64,000 nt of DNA from Ophthalmolycus amberensis (taxonomy: Eukaryota > Chordata > Actinopteri > Perciformes > Zoarcidae): positions 62,001 through 126,000 of the forward strand of contig JAFEUB010001198.1 in assembly GCA_024529925.1 (NCBI GenBank), read 5' to 3'. The translations under genes and the position numbers were made by a program. This document shows, in pieces, positions 13,801 to 26,400 of the stretch. Numbering within the stretch: position 1 is the first letter of the stretch; each line of letters starts with the position of its first letter. A model generated the notes under the pieces. That model searched no databases. It was not told the origin of the DNA and saw only the letters and a program-made list of their open reading frames with translations.

Positions 13801-14194
13801 GGATTCTGGTTAACATCACACCTCAACTTCAAATCACTTCCTTCAATGTTCTTTAAAGGAACTGAAAGTGGAAGTGCATCTCTTAATGACATTTTAAAAT
13901 CAAACACAGCTCACATACCTGAAGAGGTCAATAAAAAACAAGTGTCAGTCAGTGTTTGAGTTATGGTAGTAATAATAATAATCAAACCTGGAAATGTGCG
14001 AGAGAAACCATTACATTCAACCCAGTCAGAAATACATTCCAGCTATATTTTAATATTATTTAATATTTATTTTGTATAGCTACATGGTCAAGTTTCTTTT
14101 GGGAAATTGAAATAAAACAGTTCTACTAAATTATAACAATTGCACAATTTTTTGATGATCAAATTTTCCTTTTGGTTATTTATTGGCCAAATAT
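10842..14194 (+). repeat. Large direct repeat, copy 1 (3.35 kb), between vps8 and the cadherin
   Basis: From gttttccattgttc onward the sequence is near-identical to 31263-34603. Visible differences are scattered single bases, a 5-base indel near 10977, a 4-base indel near 12755, the minisatellite length, and about 440 bases present only in copy 2 (34030-34472). It begins 121 bases after the vps8 stop codon. Part of it (about 13090-13400, with aagtttattttgaaaagac) belongs to an interspersed family also seen at 28530-28890. I recognise no gene in it. Confidence 0.93.
11533..12503. repeat. 39-bp minisatellite, about 25 units
   Basis: The unit reads ggggccctgagtccgcgaag followed by caatagaggcagaagatga, with variants at a few positions (gaa/gga, caatag/cagtcg/cagtag, agg/aag/atg). 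Because 39 is divisible by three, minus-strand frames stay open over long stretches. They give 13-residue repeats such as HLLPLLLRGLRAP and SSSASIASRTQGP. Two units carry gctcaagatg, which creates TGA in the Ser/Ala frame. These frames are best treated as by-products of the repeat. Confidence 0.93.
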
Positions 14195-14467
14195 TAAAAA
14201 AAAAAAATTCTTATGTTGTAATTTCAAGTTTCAAGTCTTTATTTGTCAACAACAATTATAGTGGCGCCAATACGATGAGTCCGCCTACAGGTGGGAGACT
14301 GACCATCTGGTGACCTGGTGCAGGTTGAACAACCTAGAGCTCAACGCTCTAAAGACAGTGGAGAGGCTGAAAGTACCTGCAGCAACTTGTCCAGCTGAAA
14401 ATCACCTCGCAATTCAGTGGTTTTCTACTTTCATTGCAAGGACTATAGAAAGAGGGTTTACAGACAG

Positions 14468-17400
14468 ATGGGGACCGGCCGGGTCGCGGTTTTGGGCATT
14501 TTAATCGTCGTTTTTCAGGTGAGATTTCCTGCCTTCATTATTACTTCACGTTAACTCTTCCACGCATTTCTGTCATTCTCTCGTGTTAGATTTAGAGAAC
14601 GAGAAAATAAAGTGGTGACGTTAGTTACCTTACTAACACTGGGTGTTTTTAGAAAACTATTTCTGACGAAATTTTCGGTTCTGCCGAGCAGCTTTTTATT
14701 TCAGTACTCTCAATTTGTGTTAGTCAGCACTTGCCGCGGCTCTGCATTGTATTTAAGCGCTGCTTCGACTGAATTGCAGATGGCCTAAATAATGATGTAT
14801 GAAATATTAAGTAATTTAAAAACGAGGGGCCTTTCTCAATACCCAAGTTCACAAGTACGGACTTGTGAACTTTTGGAGTATGGACTTGAAGTCCAGACTC
14901 CAAGTCCATACTCCAAAAGTTCACAAGTCCAGATAACGCAGTACAGACAATTGAAACAGCAGCTTACTTGTTGACATCACCACCTCAGCTGGTCTTGCTA
15001 ATGAGTTTAATCCGTTTTTTTTACTGTAAAGTATTTTTACAATCAAACTAAATATGACAACCCTGCTGTTTTCGTTTTCATTTAAAATAAAAAATTATAT
15101 ATTATTATATAAGTGTATCATATTATATACACATATATATGTGTATATATAATTGAAATTGTATGTATGTGGATCAGATCCGGATTGCTGTACTCTTTGC
15201 CGATGAGGAAAACGCTACAGAGACGTCAATACCAGCGGCAAGTTTCAAAAAGACTCGCCGAGATCAGGCTGTTCTAGGCGGGCACCGTGAGCGCTGAGCC
15301 CCCGGTGCTGGCGGGGTTTACTGCCGAGATCAGGCAGTTCTAGGCGGGTAACATGAGCGCTGAGCCCCCGGTGCTGGTTTACTGCCGGTCCCACTAGCAA
15401 CACCTCACATCTCCGAAATCGTCGGAGCAGATTTTTAAATCGGCTGAATCTTGACAAACCGACCACAGATTTGATGCTTAAACAACTAACTTCTCGCCTC
15501 AAAACATCCTAAAATTACTTTCTGTGACTTAACAACAGTATTATTTCGAAGTTTCAACTTCCAGTTGTGTGATTTCTCCTCCGCCATTGTTTCCTGTTGC
15601 TGGTGCAAAATGCATTTTGGGATATTTGGCTGTCCCAAGTACAGACAAGTCACCTCCGATGCATACCCGGTAAAATGGGCGGAGCGAGCCACATCCTGGC
15701 ATTTGGACCGTGCTGGGCTTGATGTGAACTTTGAATTGGAACAGTACTTGGGCTGAGGCTGATGACGTTTCAAAAGTCCACGAGTTCACCAGTACAGAGA
15801 AGTACGCATATTGAGAAAGGCCCAATGTCTCAACAAATATGTCACCCCTTTGACACAAGGAAGCGTTCAATCTCGTTTAGAGTTTCATTCTTCCTCGAGT
15901 TTCATTCTTCCTCTAGCCACTAGGTCTCCACAGGCCTCGTCCTAGTTCCGTTGATGACGTTGTCAGCAGGTTGAATTCCAACATATTTCGATGGTGGAAA
16001 AAAAAATCTTTCGATGGGATTGCTTGCAAACACTCATTTGTTCACAGCATTTGCTTTTACTATGATACTGTGAACATTTCGGGAAATAGTTTCTTATAAT
16101 ATGCGAATTATAGTTTTTACTGAATCAAGCTCTTTTTTTTTTTTACAGTTTTAGATTTAGAGTTATTGATAGACCTTAAAGAATGTTTTTTTTAATGTCG
16201 AGCATCACCTTAGACTTAGAGAATTAAATATGCTAGTTCAAGCTTATTTCTTATGTGAATTTGCTGTTATATCTCTGTTTTATATCATTTTATATTGTCT
16301 TTGAGCTTTGGCCAAAACAAAAACTATTCAAAAACATCACCTTGAATTCTCAGTGCTTCTGATGGGCATGTTTCACCTTTTTCAACATTACATAGACCAA
16401 ACTAATAGATCAATAACAAAAATTATTGAGATTATTCAATTCAATAGTGCAATTATTTGTTAGCCCAGATTGGACCCTATGACTCCCTGGGTGGCAAGTT
16501 TATCCACCTTAATTGGGGATGACTCCAATGCTGAGTGATGACTCGGAATGCCATTTTACAGTTTCCTTAACAAAATCCGACTGAAAAAGTTATCCTGTAG
16601 CCTACTGATTCCACATTTCCATACATCTGGATTATGATGAATAGAAATGCTGTTTTCTTCTCTTAGGCCTCATCTTTATTGACTACTAAGGCGTCAACAT
16701 GTGTGCCTGGATTCAAGTCGGATGTGTTGATTTTCCGGGTGTTCAGGAAGCACCTGAGGCAGGGCACGACACTGGGAAAAGGTAGGTACAATCCAGGAAG
16801 CTGCTCTCTCACTCATTGGCTAATGCACACCTGAAGGAAACGGTGTGCTGTTCATTTCCGATGTTCATTATTATGAAATATGGATTATTTTCAGATTGTA
16901 CCTTCAGGAAAGAACATTTTAGCTATGGAGGCATCGAGACCAAAGTTAAAGTGATCGACTAAACTCCTTAGCTTTGCTACGGTGCTCCTCCTCATTTGGC
17001 CATCTACAGATTAGCTGCTCACATTGTTCTCACCCACAAACAACCTCAGGTCTCAGCTTGCACTCACTCCGCACCTCCTGTACTGCTCTTACCTGCAGGG
17101 CTAAACAATCTCCCCGAGCCTGTTTTACAGGCCTTGCTTTATCAAATCGTCTCAGAAAAGAAGCACTATACAGCTGCAGTTTTTTTCACTACAGACCTGA
17201 CATGTTTGTCAGGTCACGGAAGTGTTCCACCATTTACTTTTTTCCCAATTATCTCAGTAGAATGGCTGATCACCCTCTTTGGTTTGGCCTATGTCTTTTT
17301 CTTGTCTAAAACAAGATTATACGATGATGAACCAGTCTCCTGGTTTGCTTGAGGAGGGAAGAGTCCCTAATGACGCTGCAGATGTACAATGTGTCAACTC

Positions 17401-20400
17401 ATGGCATTACCAAATCATTAAACTGGGTTGTCTTGTGGTTGCTTGGTCATAATAAACTGTTTGGTGCTGTGTTATGGCAGTTTTACAGTCAGTCTGTTTA
17501 GTGGCTGATGCATAGTAATATCCTCCTGGACAAGTATGGTGTCCTGATCGCATATTGTAATGGCTATTGGCTCAAACGTTCATCAGTAAAACTTTATTTC
17601 ACTCCGTAATGATTAACGTTAAACTGAGTTATTAATCCACGGTTCACGTGTGCCAAATCCGTACGGATCGACAATGATCCAACTCTTTTGGTTGAAATGT
17701 TATAATGCATATACCCGGTATAACGCAAGTGGTAGCTCCCTGTGATATAGCCTGTGGGTACCAACCTAAAATGAATCATTTCGCTTTTATCATGTGTGCT
17801 ATGAAAAATATTTTTGTAGTCATTTATTTATAAATCACAAAAACATTTGTGAGTACGATTGTGTGCATTTATTAATATGAATACTGATCTGACCCCATAT
17901 ACAATAGGCATAGGAGGTATTCAATTTCACCAAACTTGAATAATCTTTATTAAATGAAAGATGCCACTCTTGAAAACAAAATTAAACATATCACTAAGGA
18001 CAACCATAGTATAAACGTATGCAGCTGAAGCTTTTTCATGCTTTTTTATTTGGGGACTTCACCTCAGTCATGAGTTTGTCACAACACATTGCACAACTTG
18101 GGTTACAGTAGTCTTAATATAATAATATGAGGAGGGATCCCTCTATCAGGATGGTCAGAAGTGCAATAGATGTCATGTGTACAGAATGAACAATCGATCC
18201 ATATGACCATATCCATACAATGAGTAGTAATAGCAGTAGAAGCAGTAATGTTAGGCCCAATAATAATAGAAAAAGGATTACTACTAAAATAAAAAAAACT
18301 GCCGAAGTGGATATGATAGAATAATAGTAAAAAAATATTACCACTAATAATAATAATAATAATAGTAGCAGTGTTATTTATTAGAAAGGCTACTTTTTTT
18401 TATTAGCCAGAACACATCATATGAAGACTTGCCAATTATTTTTGTTTTCTCTGTATGTTCTGCATTTGTAATTGATAACTATTTCTTCTTTCAAATTCCA
18501 GTGGGCTTCTCTGACTGCACAGGCCGCGCAACATTTCTTTTCAGCACCGATAACAGCCATTTCAAAGTACAGACAGATGGCATATTGAAGGTCAGTAGAG
18601 TTCAACAGACTATTGTAAAATTCTAATGCTCACCTCTCCAAAATCCTTGCACATCCCTTTGTGCCTTAACATGATTAGGGGATTTGAGTAACTATTGTGT
18701 GAAAATATGAATTCTCAGCAACACTTCAGGTGGTTTATCTCAGAAACAATAACAAAATACCATTTTGACTCAACTTAGATGAAGTATGATGACAGAACCA
18801 ATGTAAGTTTCAAGACAGCAGTATCTCTGTTGAGTGACTCATACATGTGTAACTTGGACCCACCTGAATGGAGCACAGATTTAGTTGAATGGCAACAACA
18901 CTTGTTGTTCTTTCTTGTCAAACTACCTTCAACACTTTGGATTTTTAGAAGTTTGATGTCATGTTGAGAGCTTGCTTGAATCCAAATCTGTTAACAGCAG
19001 GTTGACCTTTGCTAATGGGTGTTTTTTTCCGCCTCCAGGTAAAAAGACCAGCTGATATTCATGGACACCGGGAATTCTTCATCCACTCCTGGGACTCACA
19101 AGGTCACAAAATGAGTGTTCTTGTCCGAGTAGTGCACCATGGGCATCACCATGGGAACCACCACCATAATGTCGAGCATCACCATGGAGAACGCAAACAC
19201 CACAACCATCAGCACCACCACACTGAAGTGGACTCTGCTAATAAGACAGAGGTACTGTAGGATTAGAGACACTTTTGAAAGGGCATGAAGGAAACTTGCA
19301 AATGTACGTTTCTAAATAACGCTCATTCGAATAATATATTTGATGTAAAATATGTTTTGCATGTGCCACATGCATCAAATTGGTGTTTATCAAGGGTCTG
19401 GAACAATTTACATTGTTAGAGACAGGTTTGACAGGAGAAAGGCTCTGCATGCAAAGATCAGTTTTTCTAAATTGTATGTGACTTTCATTTATGATCACAA
19501 TATAAAATGTTTTCTGTTTTAAAAAGTACAAACGGTGGAATGTAGCGCTTGCTGTTAGGAAACGGTGTCATTCTCTCTGTCATCATTACAGTTGTTGAAT
19601 TATTGTAGCTTTTTTTTTTCACAATCAAATATATATATATATATATTTTTTACCATTAGAATAGTCTAATTTTGAATATTTATTAATTTATATATTCAGA
19701 GTTTAACCAGGTATGTAGCACTGACTAACTAACGATAACTGTGAAAAACAGCAGGGTTACAACTATGCGCTAACGTGCTCTGCAGCGATAAGAGTCCAAT
19801 GTCTTGTGTCTGTCACACTAACTGGCTGCAAATGTGCATTTTCTTCCAGGTGCCCATTCTGAATTTTCCCAAGACTGGTGAAGGGCTGATAAGGAGGAAG
19901 AGAGACTGGGTTATTCCTGAATTAAAAGTTTCTGAGAATGACAGAGGACCCTACCCCCTACTAGTAGCTCAAGTAAGAGGAACATAAGCCCCTTGTTCCT
20001 GAGAATTTGATACTGAACTGTATTTTGATTATTTGTTTCTCCGTTTCTGCCAAGGTTCCCGCTGCAGTCATTGAGCTCGGCTTTTTATTACATTTTTGAT
20101 TTTCTATTTAAAGTACATTCAAATATAGCGTTCCATTTTCATGTGTGCATCTCTCCCCACTCCTCCCTAAACATAGCCATAGTTTCAATTTTCATGAACT
20201 GGTGATAATAAGTTAATAACCTTGTTTTATATTTTTAAAGTGTAATCATCCTGTTATCGGGGGAAATTATAAAGATAATGCATAGATGTTCTGAGTTGCA
20301 CTATGGCTGAAATAATGAATCGGCTGTTAGCCATGTAGAATATTGTAACCGCTCTCGGTTTCTGTACCTCAGAAAGGTGAATGCAGACCTCTGCAGTACA

Positions 20401-23400
20401 CAATATTGTAGCTAATATAACGGTGAGAGTGGTATAACTCCGGCCTGGTGTGTTTTTTCCAGATCCGTTCTAATGAGGATAAAATACAGAAGATCTTCTA
20501 CAGCATCACTGGTCCAGGAGCCAGTGAGGATCCTGTTGACCTTTTCACCATGACCAAAAACACTGGTAATCTGTATCTCACACAACCGCTGGACAGGGAG
20601 TTAAGAGGCGTGTACATGGTAAGCACCCTCTCTGATGTTAGTTTTATACTCTCTTTTCATGATCAGGCAGGGAATCATATTGACACACTTTGTACTCCTT
20701 TCTGAATTACATGTGTAATTTGTCCAGGATTTTAGTTTAAAAGAGTCCAAAAATGTACCAGTCGAATGTGAAGAGGTTACAGTGATTAAGTCACGTCAAA
20801 GACGTCTGTTGATCAGAGATGCTGTATCTACTAAAATGAGCATGCTAGCCCCGACCCGTCCTGTCATGTAATACCACTTGTTCCTAGAATAAGACGATAG
20901 AGTCACTGTAGTCTGTCCTCAGTCCAACATGAGATGACAAAGATGTAGAGCTGCCCTGAAGGCTTTTCAATAATACATCCATGATCCTTGTGCCTTTTTT
21001 ATAGTTTGTTTATTGATTTTAAAGTCTAAGTGGAAGAAACAAGAAAACGACTCGCAACCTCGTCTCATGCTACTGGGGTACAGCGTACAGCGTGCACCTG
21101 CTCTGGGAGACGGATGGCGCTTTCGTTAGCAGTTTACATTTAGCCAGAGCAAAGCCCAGCACCAGGGCTCTCATCCTGTTGATGGCGTTACAGTTTAGAC
21201 CCAGCGCTCCACCAGCCCGCTGTGACCCACAGCGCTGGGCTTTTTTGCTATCCGAGTTGCCCCATAACTATAACTGGAACAAAAAAATCACCGCGGACCC
21301 TTGGAGCAGCTAGCTCAGTATTACATGGCCGAGCTTCATATTCCTTCAAACTAATTTGTGCATATCGGCACAATCACAGATGTTTATTCAGGGCGTTTAA
21401 TCAACCTTTCCTCCAAAAACAATAATTATTCAATCTTACATTGGTAACATGATGTTTAATTGCTAACGGTCTTCTTCACTGCCTATCTTGGTACACCTGT
21501 AGATCAGAGATTTAAAGTGAAACCAGTGGCATGTTGTGTCACCAGTGTGAATGCTAGCTATATGGAATAAAGGATCGACATGGATTATTATTGAGTATAC
21601 AGTTTTATAATTCCAATGTGTTTGTCTTATGCAGTTTAAAGCACATGCTGTGGCAGAAGGTGCAGGAACTGCCGAGGCGCCTATGGACATTATTGTGAAA
21701 GTAATTGACCAGAATGACAACAAACCAACTTTTACTCAAGACACCTTCCTGGGAGAAGTTGCTGAGTCCTCGCCAAAAGGTACAGGCAGTGGATCTCCTT
21801 TAGCCCTGAAGATGTATGTTAATGTTACACGGTGTTTTTTGTTATCACAAGATAAAAGAGCATATTTGAACTTTTACTGTTTGACCTAAAGCTTTGATAG
21901 AGTTAAATCAAGGTCCTGCTCCAACACATTTGGGGAATACTACACAGTGGATGTGCCATTACTGAAAGGGACTTTTTCTAATGCGACCTGTAACCTAATT
22001 ATAAACGTAAGAAAGTTTGCAAACTCGTATTCTCAAAAAGTGATCATCCTAATTAAGCTTACGCTGATGGCAGATGGCTAAATCAAAAATAATCTTTGTC
22101 ACCTTGGTCATTATTCCCAACTGCCAGTTGTCTAAATCTACCTTTTGTTTTATGTGCATGCAATTCATCATGGTAGTTAACCTTGCTATAAATTGTATAC
22201 TACTTTTTATATTGAAGGGTCATTTTAGTTAACTATATGGGTTATGACAAGACTATTCATTAGTGACTAATTGACGTCACTGACTGACCACCCCTACAAC
22301 CATCACAAGTGCATTGTTGGAAAAAACGATCGTACCAGCTTCATTCTGTAAATCACGTTTTTGATGAAGTGCGCTGCTCGTTTATGGGAAAAATCAACGA
22401 TTACTCATTGACTATGGATGCATCTAGAAATAAAATTGTGTACGTCTTCAAGTTAAATGCAATAATCTGGTGCACTTTGAGAGCCAAGAGGCTGGATCTA
22501 TGAAGAATGTTGTGCTAAACAATTTATTTATGAACACATTGGGTGTATAGATATGAATGGTGATGACAAAGCCACAAAGCACGGTTATCGAGAAAGGGTC
22601 CATTTTTGAAGACTGGTTTAGTGGGTTGCCGACTTCGCCCTAGACGTTGCCCTGGGAGCATGAGTCCTTTCCTGCAGGGAGAGGTTCCATCGAGTCCGCA
22701 GCCTCTGGTCTGGCCGCGGAGGGCTGAAAAGCGGCACAATAATCGTTTTATCTCAATTATCTTGATTTCATCATCGTTGGAAGACAAAATTCTAAGCCCC
22801 AGCCCTACCAAGAATATCACATACTTAATTTTCACCTCTGACTTCCCTCTCTCCAGGTTACGAGGTAATTAAGGTTGTGGCCGAAGATCTTGACCAGCCA
22901 GATACTGACGCCTCAGATATTCGCTACCGTATTTTGAGCCAGGATCCAGATTTGCCCACCGCATCTCTGTTTGTCATCAACCCAGTCACTGGAGCCATCC
23001 GAGTCAATGCCGGCGGGCTTGACAGAGAGGTGAGCCTTCTAAAAACCTATTTCACCTGTCTGTCTTTCATGCTGGCTCTGGTGCGGGCCGACTGAGGAAG
23101 TGGTTTGTTTACATAGGAAGTAGTTTATTAGTAGATGTTGGTATGAAACCACTGACTGAGATCTCACACAGCTGATCACAGAAACTGTGTGAAAGTTTAT
23201 ATAGCCATCTGCTATTGGCTGATCTTGACAAGTGGGGTTGGAAAGATCAAATGATGCATATCTGGAAATCTATAGATATGTGGCAGATATAGATTCATTG
23301 ACACAAAACCACAGATTCAGGATATTTGTTAGCATAGACATAGAAAACAAAAATCCCCATGCAGAAGAAACTGTATATCTTGCCAACCAGCCTGAGGTAG

Positions 23401-26400
23401 CTTGTAGAACTGACGTTTTCCTATTCATTCATGACGCAGTCATTTCAAGTAACTCCAAATTTGTTGTCACGGTAACGTTCATACCACCTTGCAACTTTCC
23501 TCCGTTTTGCATTTCCAAAGAGAATATTATGGGAATTGCCTAGAGCAACAGGAAATGCAATTTTGATGACGCTGAACCTTACGAATGCCCCCTGATGGAG
23601 TAGAAAGTAGTCTGTTGCTTTTATACACTGTACATTTCATTTTGTTGTTGTTCAAAGTAACATTTGTCATCATGTAACATCACACCAGCCAGGGCTAATG
23701 GGACTCATTAGCTTCTTAGCTATTTTTCTTAATGGATTTTTCTCCAACGGAATCTGTAAAACTACGTCAAAAATGTTTACGTCTTCAAGTTGGTGAGTTA
23801 AACTCATTTGTGTTTCTCTTCTAACAGAAATATCCAAAGTACACTCTAGTGGTTCAAGCAGCAGACCAGATAGGAGAAGGGTTGACTAGGGAAGCAAAAG
23901 TAATCCTTACGGTCACCGATAGCAACGACAATGCTCCGGCCTTCACTCAGCCTTCCGTAAGTACAACATGATTCTGACTGGAGAGCTACGTTCACTAAAC
24001 ACCTCTCCAGATGAGCAGGTCTACAATCCTAGCTCAGCAACCATAACTAGGCACCGCAGATCTGTCAAGCTTTGGGGTTTTTGCCATGCTTCATTTTTTT
24101 GTTTTTAGTACTCTAGTTTAAAGTTGACCATGTATGAGCTGGCTCGTTCATGGTAAGTGAACTATAGTAAACAGAATCCCATAGCTGTAGAGTCATGAAC
24201 TAAACTGCATGGTGATGCGGATTATGAAATGAAGGCCATGGTTAAAAAAATACTTGTTTACAAGCAGCATCCTTTTTTCTGATCTTCACTGTTTTTCTCT
24301 TTTAACTCCCTTGTTACATTTTCCCAGTATGCGGTATCTGTTAAAGAAAATGCAGTGGACGCTCATGTCGTTAGGATGTTGGTCACAGATGGTGACGAGC
24401 CACTTTCCCCAGCCTGGAACGCCAAGTTCACGATTATCGATGGTGATCCTGGAGGACATTTCACTGTGAAAACAGGAATTAACAAACTTGAAGGAATCAT
24501 TTCTACTGCCAAGGTAGGAAATATACAAAGAATTCTCACAGTCACAATATTAAAGTTATGAGATATCTGTCATTAAATGTTTGTTCCATAGATAGTATTT
24601 CAGCAACCTTTTGTGAGTTTATTAGATAACAATCACTGTTATGTACAGTGGCGGCTGGTGGAAAATGTTCTAGGTAGGGCCATCCTATCAATTTCAGCAA
24701 ACATCCCAGTATGATTTAATGCAAAAAAAATGTAAGTATCAAACACGCATTATTACTTGGCAGTTAAATATTTAACATTTATTCCAACACGAAAAAAAGC
24801 AGTAAATAACACTTATATAATATAATATAAGATAACATGTTTATTTATTGAGATGCCCCTATGGACCTTGTTATCGGAGGTAAAGATCAGGAGAAGTAAA
24901 CATGAAGTGTAATTATGAATACTGATGTTAAATTAAGCTATGATGAGTTTTCACTGTTAATTTACCATCTCAATTAGTGCAGCTAGGGGGGCCAGATCGT
25001 TCTGACCCCACTCTGAATCTATTTGAGGGCGCTGATTGGCTAAATTGTATGTCACTCATTTATATCTTTAATCAGCAATTGGCTAAACTGCTTCATAGAC
25101 CCGTCTCTTTTGGGCCAAAACGATCAGGCCCCCCCAGCTGCGCGTTCTCAGACGTGTCCACACACAGACGGAGAGCACGAGCAGACGAGCACACAGACGG
25201 AGAGGACGAGCAGACGAGCACACAGGCGGAGAGGACGAGCAGGAAAAGCATATATTTTGCGCAGATATCATATTTTACACATATTACTGGGTACATTCCA
25301 TAGTTCAAAAACACAAATATTGACAATTTGTATAATTTATGATTATTATAATTATTATTATTGTTTTCTTTTTTTTTCGTGTGGCTCATGGTGGGGCCAG
25401 GCCCCATGGCCCTCTATTGACCAGCCGCCACTGGTTATGTATTGAGGGAATTTGAGTGTAAGTTGTACAGCAGTACGAGTTGTGAGACATTTGTCTGAAT
25501 TGTGCTGCTCTGCTTTTCCTTCCATCCAATCAGGGTCTTGACTTTGAGAGGAGCACCACGCACACTCTGTTGGTTGCAGTGGAGAATGAGGTTCCTTTTG
25601 CTACTCCATTGCCCACTGCCACTGCCACAGTGGTGGTGAGTGTGCTGGACATCAATGAAGCTCCAATCTTTGATCCAATAGAAAAACATGTGTCAAAACG
25701 GGAGGACCTTGCACTGGGCAGTGATGTGGTGCAGTACACTGCTTCTGACCCAGACACTGCACGCAAACAGACAGTCAAGTAAGCTCAAACTCTGGTCTTT
25801 ATTTTCAACAAGTATTTAAACGCAAGGTTATGTCAGAGAAAACTAAAATAAGAAAAAACAAGCTTTAGGTGTCAATTCTCTGACCTCTGAGGGCAACAAA
25901 GACTATTCAATTCATCTTTAATTTCACCGTATACTATTTAAGTGCAACCAGCATTTACGACATGTTAACTATTGTCTTCCAAAGTTTTTGTGTAATTTGG
26001 TTTGCTCCAACATATTAGAATTAAGCTATGATTTTATTGTGTTTCTTTAAAATGCTGAAAACGACCTCTCGTTCCACCATTTCCAATCAGTAGCTGTTGA
26101 TATTCATTGCATCACTTTGATTTGGAAATTTATAGAGATTGAGTTTCGTTGATGATAAAGCAATGATCATGGTTCAATATGTCAGTCCTGCTGTCAATAA
26201 TTGCAACCACCAAAAACCTTAAATGTTCCAGTGTTTCAATTTATTGTAAGTTTGGCTTAATGAGCATTTAGCCAAATAAAAAGTAAAATGTTTCAGGCTT
26301 AAGTTGACAATATGTCCAAGCAAAACTCAAAGAACTGTATATGGCAAATATCAACAGAATCTTTTTATGGTGATCGGATCTGTGAATGCCCAGTCATGAA

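Larger units (their letters stand above)
14827..15823. mobile_element. Terminal-inverted-repeat DNA element in cadherin intron 1, about 1 kb
   Basis: The left end gggcctttctcaata recurs inverted at the right end (tattgagaaaggccc, ending 15823). Inside lie a perfect 30-bp foldback (14859-14930) and a tandem duplication of about 60-66 bases (15257-15383). No target duplication is evident. No transposase is seen. The superfamily is not determined. Confidence 0.6.

Noticed and set aside
25110..25445. 111-codon frame overlapping a cadherin intron
   Set aside because: It lies inside the non-autonomous hAT element at 24646-25433, and its Thr/Arg/Glu-rich part is a short tandem repeat.
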